From an uncultured Maribacter sp. (GTDB lineage: Bacteria; Bacteroidota; Bacteroidia; Flavobacteriales; Flavobacteriaceae): a stretch of DNA of 64,000 nt. Positions 55,920-64,000 of the stretch are shown here, in pieces. A program made the translations under genes and the position numbers. How positions within the stretch are numbered: the first letter of the stretch is position 1; every line of letters begins with the position of its first letter. The notes beneath the pieces were generated by a model. That model was given only the letters and a program-made list of their open reading frames with translations, ran no database searches and was not told the DNA's origin. The DNA is taken from contig NZ_CANMBB010000001.1 of NCBI RefSeq assembly GCF_947495965.1, positions 991,134-1,055,133 on the forward strand, given 5' to 3'.

Positions 55920-58022
55920 ATGAGACTAAAAAAATTAACCAAACTAATCCTATTCGCTTTCTTAACATTTACAGCAGTAAATGCCCAAGAAGACGACCCT
56001 ATTTTACCATATAAAGTAGCACCACAAAACTTATTAAAATACAATCGCTTTTTAATAAACCCTACTTTTTCTACGGTACAAGAGGATAAATCTTATATAA
56101 ATTTATTACATAGAAACCAATCGGTACAATTTAAAGATAACGAACAAACGTATTTTTTAAGTTATAGTGGTAGAATGGGAGACCGTAGCGGATTAGGTTT
56201 AAGTTTGTATACCCAAAAAGTAGGGCCTTTATCTAATATAGGTGTTTTGGCTAACTATGCTTATGGTATTAAATTAAGCGATAAAAGTAACTTTACTTTT
56301 GGAGCCAACCTTGCTTACTATAGTTCTGGTTTAAATAGAAATAATGTAGATGTTGTAGATGTAAATGATTTTAGGCTAAACGGAACAGAAGATAGTAATG
56401 TGCTTTCTTTTCAACCAGGGTTTAATATTTCTTATGGTAATTTTGATGTTGGTGTTTTTGCAGAAAATCTTTTTGATTATAATTTAAAAACAAGCGAAAC
56501 ACTTACCGAGTTTAAAGACAAGACCTACTCTGGGCATTTACAATATACCCATCGGTTTAAAAATTCTGCTGGTATAATGGAAAACGCAAGACTTATGCCT
56601 TTAGCAAGAGTAAAAATGCAAGGAGAAGAAGATGTAGAACTTGGCGGTAGTTTGTTATTAGATTTGCCAAAGTTAGGATGGGTACAAGGTGGTTATGATT
56701 CTTTTTATGGAGCATCTGCCGGTATTGGTTTTAATATTAATAGAAGAATATCTCTTGGGTATACCATGGAAAAGGGGCTAAGTACCGATTTTGATAATCT
56801 TGGAGTAACGCATGAAATTTCTTTTGCATATTCCTTTACTCCTAATCTTACAGAAGACCGTGTAATGTTAGAGGACGATTATGAAGAAGATCTAGCAGAT
56901 AACTCAGAAATTAAAGCAGAAGATTTAGTAAAAAATGATGAGTTAGAGGCTCTTAAAAAGAAACTAGAAGAGAATGATGAAGTACTTGCAGAACTTATGT
57001 TTAAGCAAGATTCATTAGAAGCTAACAGACAACTAGATTTAGAAAGAAGATTTAATCTTGTGATGAAAATGGTTCGTAGTGAAACTAATGGCCAAAGACC
57101 AGATGTAGAAAAAAGAGCTAAAGACTTATTTTATACTGGTAGAGATAAACCAACTGTTGCACAAAACACAACAAACCCAATACTAAAAGAACAAGATAAT
57201 TCATACACCAAAAACACATCTATTGCAACTGTAACTCCTAATACTACAAAAACAAATAAAGTTATTGAAAAAACAGTGCAACCAGAAGCTACTAGAGATA
57301 ACACGCAACAAAGAGATTATGCTGCTATAACCCCAACACAAGAACCAATAAAAAGTAGAAAATTTAAAAATCTAGATGGTGTACAAGATGGTTATTATGT
57401 TATTGCAAATGTGTATAAAGGTGGGCAATATTTAGATAAATTTTTACACAAATTAGAAGATAAAGGCATTAATGCAAATTATATAGATAACCAAAATAAC
57501 GGACTTAAATATGTGTATTTAAAACGTTATGATTCTTGGGGTGAAGCTGCCGAAGCTTATAAAAGTAATTTAAATGGAAATTACAATGGTAAGCTATGGA
57601 TCATGAATGTAGATAATAAATACAGTAATGAAGCTTATGCAAGTAATGTAGATAAATTAAAAGAAAAATCTTCTAAATATGCTTCAGATAATTTACAATC
57701 TAATGTAATCGTAAAAGATAATATTGCTGCAACAGATCCTACACCAAAAACCTATGTTATAGATGGTGCTAATTCTGGTTACTATATAATTGCAAATGTT
57801 TTTGCAAACCCTAACAACGCAAATAGATTTGTTAAACTGCTTAACTCTTATGGATTAAATGCAAGTTATTTTATTAATCCAGAAAATAAATACCGTTATG
57901 TGTATTTAAAAAGACATGAGTCTTGGAATAACGCACTAATATCATATTACTCTAAATTAAATGATTCTTATGATGATAAGATGTGGATTATGAGAGTTAA
58001 TAGAGAAGAAGATTTTGTGTAA
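55920..58022 (+). CDS. PorP/SprF-family protein fused to two SPOR-like domains
   Basis: A 700-residue protein from the ATG at 55920, 4 bases after the adhesin stop; the ATG at 55869 overlaps the adhesin and hides the signal peptide (KLTKLILFAFLTFTAVNAQ). Residues 25-310 are the PorP/SprF barrel (LLKYNRFLINPTFSTVQED, GLGLSLYTQKVGPLSNIGVL, RISLGYTMEKGLSTDFDN). A charged linker and coiled coil (about 315-480) follow. Then come two SPOR-like units at about 495-575 (DGYYVIANVYKGGQYLDKFL, KYVYLKRYDSWGEAAEAYKS) and 625-695 (GYYIIANVFANPNNANRFVK, RYVYLKRHESWNNALISYY). SPOR domains bind denuded peptidoglycan, so this PorP could be wall-anchored; the fusion is unusual. Confidence 0.88.
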   Translation: MRLKKLTKLILFAFLTFTAVNAQEDDPILPYKVAPQNLLKYNRFLINPTFSTVQEDKSYINLLHRNQSVQFKDNEQTYFLSYSGRMGDRSGLGLSLYTQKVGPLSNIGVLANYAYGIKLSDKSNFTFGANLAYYSSGLNRNNVDVVDVNDFRLNGTEDSNVLSFQPGFNISYGNFDVGVFAENLFDYNLKTSETLTEFKDKTYSGHLQYTHRFKNSAGIMENARLMPLARVKMQGEEDVELGGSLLLDLPKLGWVQGGYDSFYGASAGIGFNINRRISLGYTMEKGLSTDFDNLGVTHEISFAYSFTPNLTEDRVMLEDDYEEDLADNSEIKAEDLVKNDELEALKKKLEENDEVLAELMFKQDSLEANRQLDLERRFNLVMKMVRSETNGQRPDVEKRAKDLFYTGRDKPTVAQNTTNPILKEQDNSYTKNTSIATVTPNTTKTNKVIEKTVQPEATRDNTQQRDYAAITPTQEPIKSRKFKNLDGVQDGYYVIANVYKGGQYLDKFLHKLEDKGINANYIDNQNNGLKYVYLKRYDSWGEAAEAYKSNLNGNYNGKLWIMNVDNKYSNEAYASNVDKLKEKSSKYASDNLQSNVIVKDNIAATDPTPKTYVIDGANSGYYIIANVFANPNNANRFVKLLNSYGLNASYFINPENKYRYVYLKRHESWNNALISYYSKLNDSYDDKMWIMRVNREEDFV

Positions 58023-58253
58023 GTTAGTTATTAAATAACATTAGAGCAAAACTACAGTGCGTTCCCAAAAAACAAATTTTAAAAATCGATTATTTAATAG
58101 ATTTCATTTCTGGTAATCAAAAAAAAGATTTTCGAATATTTATAACAAACTAAAGTAGAAAGTAAAATTGTTAAGCAAAGGAATAATTAAAATTATCTCC
58201 ATTGTAATTCACAAATACCATACTGAATTAATTCTAAATTAGAGAAAAAGTAA

Positions 58254-58296
58254 AAACTATTAAACTAATCTATAGCGTTGGTTTAATAGTTTTTTT
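58254..58296 (+). terminator. Probable terminator after the second T9SS module
   Basis: A 12-base-pair stem AAACTATTAAAC / GTTTAATAGTTT with a 15-base loop is followed by a T-rich run. It lies 232 bases after the PorP stop, so it may end a long 3' tail. Confidence 0.6.
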
Positions 58297-58321
58297 ATTA
58301 AAAAAATTTAAAAACCTCAGT

Positions 58322-58702
58322 TGTACAAAAGTTGAGAAACAAACTCTGAAATTTAAAATTGATGAAATAAGGAATAAAAAGGAAATAGCAAAGCAATATA
58401 TAACTCATCTTGAAAATGGAAATATTGGACAAGTAGTTGCATTATTCAATCAAAATGGAATGGTGGATTCACCACTATACGGAGTAAAAAAAGCAGATGA
58501 ATTTTATCGTGAATTAAATAGTGCTACATTAAATTCTGAACTTCAATTAAAAGGAATTTTTGAAGAAAATGACTCAAACAATTTAGCTCTCTATTTTACC
58601 TATAAATGGACTTTAAAAAATAATCAAAGAGTAGAATTTGATGTCGTTGACATTATTGAATTCGATAATCAAAATAAGATCAGTAAACTGAAAATTATAT
58701 AA
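58322..58702 (+). pseudogene. SnoaL/NTF2-like protein without a usual start codon
   Basis: The frame is open from 58238 to the stop at 58702, but its first ATG is at 58460, inside the domain. The upstream part encodes KKEIAKQYITHLENGNIGQV and VALFNQNGMVDSPLYGVKKA, the usual start of a SnoaL-like domain, followed by DEFYRELNSATLNSEL and VVDIIEFDNQNKISKLKII, its normal end. The open part before 58322 overlaps a terminator hairpin, so it is probably not coding. Either the start was lost (pseudogene) or a rare codon such as CTG at 58343 is used. An 80-residue protein from 58460 would lack the first helix. Function unknown. Confidence 0.5.
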
Positions 58703-59350
58703 GATACTGTTACCCCCAGAAAATTAGTGGAACAACTATAAAAATCCTGCGTACAACAATATTAGAAAACATTGGAGCTTGAAGTTAAACACTTGTAGTC
58801 ATGTTCGCTTAAATTAAAACGTTCCGTACAAATTGTATCAAAAAAATAAACGAAAATAGAATTTCTAACCTTTTAATAATACAAAAAAAGGCCAACCTAT
58901 TTCAGGACAATATATAATGTATATTTTCTATTTATGCTAGACATAATTTTTAATATTATAAGAGGATCCTATAAAATTTTTGAGAAAAACAATAAGGAAA
59001 AACCCTAGATGTTTAAAAACGAAAATTATTAGAAAGAACTAAAAAGAGGAAAAAAATTCATCCCAAAAGTATAGTTTACACCCTGATATTTTCATTGAAA
59101 ACCACTCACTTTTATCATATTTTTTTAGTGAAAAATGAAAATTTATTTTGTGCAAAAAATATAAAAAACACATAATACTACTCTAAAATTTAGTGTTCAT
59201 TTACCTAAAAAATATTCCTTATTTTGAGCATTTCTTATAAAAATAACACCTTAAATAAAGACAATTTATCCCTTTTTAATTAAAAAAATAAACAAAAAAA
59301 CCTCATTAAAATACGAGAACCCTTGTTTTTGTAACATTAAGTAAATGTCC
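58703..59350. other. AT-rich spacer without recognised genes
   Basis: Both strands are interrupted by frequent stops and I see no signal peptide, RNA gene or long repeat. The base composition is more AT-rich than the flanking genes. The short stretch near 58738-58810 (with GCGTACAACAATATTAG and GCTTGAAGTTAAACACTTG) is slightly richer in G and C and may be a decayed element, but nothing identifiable. The spacer ends at the TTTCACAACA element of locus 4. Confidence 0.5.
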
Positions 59351-59417
59351 TTTCACAACAATAAAAGGGAATGTTACAACATAAAATTCTACACATCATT
59401 TATATAATTAATATTTG
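59351..59417 (+). promoter_or_regulatory. TTTCACAACA element plus -7-like box (locus 4)
   Basis: TTTCACAACA at 59351-59360, a second imperfect copy TGTTACAACA (8 of 10 matches) at 59372-59381, 21 bases on, and AATATTTG at 59410-59417, 38 bases from the second copy. The ATG of the adhesin is 80 bases further on. The spacing repeats that of loci 1 and 3. Confidence 0.55.
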
Positions 59418-59497
59418 TTTTAGTAAAATCCCCAAACGCAATAGAATCTGTTTTCTAAAATATTTGGGAATTCTACCAAAACATAAGATGTGACCAA

Positions 59498-62400
59498 ATG
59501 AAAGCCATTACTTTTAAGAAACCAAACCTACTATTTTTTATACTATTCCTTTTTATAGGATTCACAGGATACTCGCAAATAAAAAACGACTTTGATGTTC
59601 GATATTCAGCAGATATTCGTGGTGAGCTAACTTTCATAGCCAACAACATTGTTAACCGACAAGTAGATGGGTATTGGATAGGAGCATGGGAAGGAAGAGG
59701 AAAAAATAGAAGATGGAATCCACAAGCTACTTGGGTGCCACCAGTATCTCCTAACGACCCATATAATGATACGGGAAGTACTTCAACATCAAATGACAGT
59801 CACAATATGCAATATATTGATGTTGATGGAATTGTTGATAGCGATGGTGATGGTAATGATGACACCTTTAGTTCTAGTAGTGCCACATTAGATGTTCCAG
59901 ATGAAGGTTGCGCCTTAGTAAGATATGCTGGTCTTTATTGGGGTGCCGTTTATGTAAACTCGGACAGGAGCAATATAGACAATATAAAATTTAGAACTCC
60001 AAATGGTACATACCAAGATTTAACTGCAGACGAAATCCTTTTTGATGGTAATGGCGATACAGATTTTGGATATTATAGCCCATATACTTGTTATAAAGAT
60101 GTAACCTCTATAATTACAGGTCTTGCAAATCCAGATGGAGAATATACCGTTGCCAATGTACTTGCTAGTAATGGTGGTGGAATTACGGGTGGAATTTCAG
60201 GTGGTTGGTCCATGGTAATAGTTTATGAAAACCCCAACTTACCTGGTAGTAAATACATTACCACTTTTGATGGTTATGCCGGGATTGCATCAGCTGCTCC
60301 AGATGTTGAAATTCCAATAAGTGGTTTTACTACATTACCAGCTCCTTTTAATGTACGTGCTAATATAGGTGTAGCGGCTCTAGAAGGAGATAATGCATTT
60401 GGTGGTGTTAATGGCAATTCGGGAGATGGTTTAGCTATTAATGCAACCATTCCTTATGACCCTATCGCTTTCACTCCATTAAACAGTACCGTAAACCCTG
60501 TAGATAACTTTTTTAACTCCAGTATTTCCATTGACCCAAACATAGTAACAACACGTAATCCTAACAGTACAAACACTTTGGGTTGGGATGTAGATTTATT
60601 CCCTGTTACCAATGTCCCTAACAACAATGTAATTCCTAACGATGCTACTAATGCCGTTTTACGCCTTAACTCCGATCAAGACAAGTATGATGTTTTCTTC
60701 GTTTCCTTTGATGTAGAAATTATAGAACCCAATATTGTATTAGAAAAAAGAGTAAATACCCCTGGCGGTGTAGATATTACAGGGCAAGGGGTAAATCTTG
60801 GACAGACTCTAGACTATGTATTATCTTTTCAAAACATTGGTAATGATGATGCGGATAGTTATACTATTAGAGATGTTCTTCCTGTAAATGTTGCTCCGCC
60901 AAATGGAACAGACTTTACAGCTGCAGACATGGTTTTACCAACAGGCGTAACTTATGTTTATGATCCAGCAACACGAACCGTTACTTTTACCATACCTAAT
61001 AATTTAGTAGAACAAGGGCTTACTCCTTATTCCATTCGAATGCGTGTACAAGTAGCAGAGAATTGTTTTGATTTTGTTAATGCTTGTTCCGATTTAATAG
61101 AAAATATAGCCTATTCTACTTATAGAGGAATAGAAAATTCAGCAGTAATTACCGATGATCCTAGTGTTACAGATTTTAACGCTTGTGGATTTATAATTCC
61201 TGGAGCAACGAACTTTTTATTAGATGATCTTTCTGACTGTAGTTTTGAAAGAACGGTTGAACTATGTGGTAATGAAGCAATATTAGATGCAGGAGATGGT
61301 TTTGGAGGATACGAATGGAGAAGAGATGATAATAACAATGGCATTTTTGACCAAACGGATACCATAATAACCGATGGCGATCCAGACAACGACCCAAGTA
61401 CAATAATTGTTACTGAAGTAGGTACTTATATTGTAGATAAAGAAGATCTAGATCCGTGTAAAGGTTTTAAAGAAATAATCCATGTAGAACCTTATGGAAC
61501 AGGGAGTATTACAAACCCAATAATTGAATATTTTAATGATGTAAATAGCGATACTGACCCTGCAAATGATTTAGCAGGTGAAATTGTTCAATGTAGTATA
61601 GATAATGATGAATTGCCTAAACTATTTTTATGTGGAATTAATGATACCAGACTACTTCAAATTAACATATTAGATACGCAAAACATCGTATGGGAAAGGT
61701 TAGTTGAGGGTAGTTGTCAAGGGGATGACCCTGGCGATGATTGCGCAAATAAAAATTTAACATGCGACTGGAATGAAGTAAGTACAGGTAATAACTACCT
61801 TGTTAATGATGCTGGTAAATATAGATTGTCTGTAACCTACCAAAACGGATGTACAAGTCGTTTCTATTTTAATGTTTTTCTAAACACTCTACCTATATCC
61901 TTTACAAAAAAAGATATAATTTGTTCTACAGATGGATATATTAATATGAATCCATTAGGAGCTGGTTATGGTTACCAATTGGTAGATGATGCTACTGGTA
62001 ATGTTATAATCCCTTTTAGTGCAAATAACGGCCCTAATTTTGATTTTGGAACAGGAGAAAATGGAGCATATAGAGTACAAGTAACACAACTAGACAGCAC
62101 TGGAACTCCAATTGTAGATGGTTGTATTTTTGAAACTCCAGTAATTGGTATTGTAGAAAGAGATGTACAGTATAATGTAAATGTTACTCCTGCAAACTGC
62201 ACTACTTTAGGCACAGCTACAATACAGGTGACTAATGCAGATGCAAAATATTACTATGAAATCAGATTAAATGATGGCTCCAATGGAGGACTAGGAAGTA
62301 TTGTTGACACTAGTACGGCTGCTGAAGATGATAATAATTTTACTTTCACAGGTTTAAATGCAGGCAATTATATAGCCTACGTAACAACAGAAGATGGTTG

Positions 62401-64000
62401 TTCTTATAATGAACAAATTACTATTATAGATGAAAATGATTTAGACATAACGGCCCAAGTATCGCAACATATTAGTTGTAAAGAAGGCAATATTCAAATG
62501 GATTCAGATGGTGGGCAAACACCACATACCTATGCCATTTGGGAATATGTTGATGAAACAGGCACAACTATAACATCATACCCAACTATTAATGATATAC
62601 CTCCTTCAGAATATCAGACCAGTGTAATTTTCGATATTCTAGAACCAGGAGACTATACATTTGTAGTAGTAGACAGAAATAGTTGTCATGCGATATCAAA
62701 TACCGTAAGTATTGAATTTCAACCTGCAGCGGAATTTGACCCAATATCAATAATTGATGTATTGTGTTTTGGCGATACTACGGGATCTATTCAATTTAAT
62801 CTGCTAAGTGCCAACGGTTATCAACTTACATATTATTTATTTAATGCTGTAGGTTTTGATGAAGACAACTATAACCTAGCAACTGCTTTAGATACAAATA
62901 CCTCGGGTTATTTTCCAGATTTAACAGCTGGTGATTATGCTATAGCAATTAACCAAAGAAAAGGAAGTTCTTCTTGTGATTACTTTGAATATTATTCTAT
63001 TTCTACTCCTAGTACTGCTTTAAGTGCAGATTCATCCCTTATTAATGATTATACTTGTACACAAGACGGAATCATAGAAGCTCAAAATGTAACTGGTGGT
63101 ACCGCTCCTTATGCGTATAGCATAAATGGAGTTACTTTTATTCCAGATACAACCCCTAACGCACATAGATTTGAAAATTTAACTGAAGGAACTTATACTA
63201 TAACAGTAAGAGATGCTAATGGTTGTTTATTTCCAACAGACCCAATAACATTAGATCCACTAAATGAACCTAATGATTTAACTTTTACTGCCACAGCTCC
63301 TAATTGCCCAGCACAGACTTCTAACGTAACAGTATCTGTAGTAAACGGTAATACTCCTTTTGTTTTTGATATTATTGCACCGTCAAACATTACAGCTACT
63401 TCCATTTCTGGTTCTACAGCAAATTTTGACAATCTTGCTCCAGATACCTATACTTTTAGAGTTACTGACAATAAAGGGTGTATATATACCGAGAACTTTA
63501 CAATAAACCCCGTAACTCCAATGGATGTTACTGGTGCATTGGTCGCTAATGTTTCTTGTGTTGGTGCTGCAGATGGTGCTGTTGACTTTACTGTAAATGG
63601 TTTTGCTAGTACTTATGCATATACTATTAATGCTGGTACAGCAATAACTGCACAATCCGCAAATACTATTAACCTAACTGGTCTTACTGCTGGTGATTAT
63701 ACCATTGTTGTTACGGACGAAACTACAAACTGTACAGACACTAGTTCTATTACGGTTAATGAACCTACAAATGCTTTAGCTATTGACAGTATTGTACCAA
63801 CGGATCCAACATGTATCGCCGATGGTAGTGTCATTATTAGTGTATCTGGTGGATGGACAGGTTATACCTATGAAATTATAGACCCTAGTTCAGTCTCTAC
63901 CACAAATACAACAGGAACTTTTTCAGGAATTTCAGATACTTCTGCAGCATATACGGTAAATGTTACCGATGCTAATGGATGTATTGTAACTGGAAACTTT
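59498..64000 (+). CDS. Giant type IX-type adhesin with DUF11 and SprB-like repeats (cut by right window edge)
   Basis: The frame is open from the ATG at 59498 to the window edge: 1501 codons, ending mid-protein. The signal peptide is about residues 1-26 (LLFFILFLFIGFTGYSQ). The first 400 residues include an Asp-rich calcium-type loop (IVDSDGDGNDD) and a GLYWGAVYVNSDRSNIDNIK segment common in flavobacterial surface proteins. A DUF11-type domain follows at about 410-530 (IVLEKRVNTPGG, LDYVLSFQNIGNDDADSY). From about residue 1085 come SprB-type repeats of roughly 70-90 residues (GGTAPYAYSINGVTF, GTYTITVRDANGC, AGDYTIVVTDETTNC, YTVNVTDANGC). SprB is the gliding adhesin of Flavobacterium johnsoniae. 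A type B sorting domain is expected at the unseen end. Confidence 0.88.
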   Translation, partial: MKAITFKKPNLLFFILFLFIGFTGYSQIKNDFDVRYSADIRGELTFIANNIVNRQVDGYWIGAWEGRGKNRRWNPQATWVPPVSPNDPYNDTGSTSTSNDSHNMQYIDVDGIVDSDGDGNDDTFSSSSATLDVPDEGCALVRYAGLYWGAVYVNSDRSNIDNIKFRTPNGTYQDLTADEILFDGNGDTDFGYYSPYTCYKDVTSIITGLANPDGEYTVANVLASNGGGITGGISGGWSMVIVYENPNLPGSKYITTFDGYAGIASAAPDVEIPISGFTTLPAPFNVRANIGVAALEGDNAFGGVNGNSGDGLAINATIPYDPIAFTPLNSTVNPVDNFFNSSISIDPNIVTTRNPNSTNTLGWDVDLFPVTNVPNNNVIPNDATNAVLRLNSDQDKYDVFFVSFDVEIIEPNIVLEKRVNTPGGVDITGQGVNLGQTLDYVLSFQNIGNDDADSYTIRDVLPVNVAPPNGTDFTAADMVLPTGVTYVYDPATRTVTFTIPNNLVEQGLTPYSIRMRVQVAENCFDFVNACSDLIENIAYSTYRGIENSAVITDDPSVTDFNACGFIIPGATNFLLDDLSDCSFERTVELCGNEAILDAGDGFGGYEWRRDDNNNGIFDQTDTIITDGDPDNDPSTIIVTEVGTYIVDKEDLDPCKGFKEIIHVEPYGTGSITNPIIEYFNDVNSDTDPANDLAGEIVQCSIDNDELPKLFLCGINDTRLLQINILDTQNIVWERLVEGSCQGDDPGDDCANKNLTCDWNEVSTGNNYLVNDAGKYRLSVTYQNGCTSRFYFNVFLNTLPISFTKKDIICSTDGYINMNPLGAGYGYQLVDDATGNVIIPFSANNGPNFDFGTGENGAYRVQVTQLDSTGTPIVDGCIFETPVIGIVERDVQYNVNVTPANCTTLGTATIQVTNADAKYYYEIRLNDGSNGGLGSIVDTSTAAEDDNNFTFTGLNAGNYIAYVTTEDGCSYNEQITIIDENDLDITAQVSQHISCKEGNIQMDSDGGQTPHTYAIWEYVDETGTTITSYPTINDIPPSEYQTSVIFDILEPGDYTFVVVDRNSCHAISNTVSIEFQPAAEFDPISIIDVLCFGDTTGSIQFNLLSANGYQLTYYLFNAVGFDEDNYNLATALDTNTSGYFPDLTAGDYAIAINQRKGSSSCDYFEYYSISTPSTALSADSSLINDYTCTQDGIIEAQNVTGGTAPYAYSINGVTFIPDTTPNAHRFENLTEGTYTITVRDANGCLFPTDPITLDPLNEPNDLTFTATAPNCPAQTSNVTVSVVNGNTPFVFDIIAPSNITATSISGSTANFDNLAPDTYTFRVTDNKGCIYTENFTINPVTPMDVTGALVANVSCVGAADGAVDFTVNGFASTYAYTINAGTAITAQSANTINLTGLTAGDYTIVVTDETTNCTDTSSITVNEPTNALAIDSIVPTDPTCIADGSVIISVSGGWTGYTYEIIDPSSVSTTNTTGTFSGISDTSAAYTVNVTDANGCIVTGNF

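Noticed and set aside
58703..59350. Integron- or transposon-type remnants in the AT-rich spacer
   Set aside because: A few G/C-richer stretches exist, but no transposase fragment, attC-like pair or target duplication can be shown.

Overview
The window is AT-rich chromosomal DNA of a flavobacterium (phylum Bacteroidota, most likely family Flavobacteriaceae). The evidence is type IX secretion (T9SS) and gliding-type genes (PorP/SprF, PorE-like OmpA, type B sorting domains, SprB-like repeats), Bacteroidota-specific families (DUF4837, DUF4175, the GH3-like bacterial family), and promoters of the TTG / TAnnTTTG type. I saw no rRNA, tRNA, CRISPR array, intact insertion sequence or prophage. The housekeeping genes and two parS-like sites beside mnmG suggest core chromosome, probably in the origin-proximal half.

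Region 1 (1-18389, all minus strand) is a Wzx/Wzy-type surface polysaccharide locus. Read in transcription order it has an M23 peptidase, a GH3-like protein, a two-domain protein with a nucleoside-phosphorylase-like C-terminus, Wzz, RmlB-A-C-D (dTDP-rhamnose), a UDP-glucuronate 4-epimerase, flippase, acyltransferase, GT2, Wzy-like protein, GT4, a secreted PL22-like (oligogalacturonate-lyase-like) propeller, GT4, a second Wzy/WaaL-like protein, and a sugar transferase cut by the left edge. Several genes overlap by 4 bases. Epimerase and PL22-like protein together suggest a uronic-acid-containing polymer.

Region 2 (18565-29929, plus strand) has tatA, then a T9SS module (2205-residue type B-sorted adhesin, PorP/SprF, PorE-like OmpA protein with an added SPOR-like domain), then two short paralogous membrane-protein genes.

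Region 3 (30039-53373) is mostly housekeeping: DUF4837 lipoprotein, MltD-like transglycosylase, pgk, holB, DoxX, OmpH/Skp, a methyltransferase, mnmG, ybeY, DUF4175, gltX, an SPFH protein, an Omp85 protein, glnS, and a small divergent cluster (PNPOx-like, DUF1272, GNAT, and a MocR/PdxR-type regulator).

Region 4 (53663-64000, plus strand) has a second T9SS module (750-residue adhesin plus a PorP/SprF protein carrying two SPOR-like domains), a SnoaL-like gene with no usual start codon, a long AT-rich spacer, and a giant DUF11/SprB-repeat adhesin that runs off the right edge.

The main discovery candidate is a shared upstream element. TTTCACAACA occurs five times, always intergenic, in front of the three T9SS adhesin genes and the first small membrane-protein gene. 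At three loci it is followed 21 bases later by a full or partial copy. At all four loci the promoter-proximal copy lies 38 bases before an ATTTG/ATTTA -7-like box. This looks like an activator site for a surface-protein regulon.
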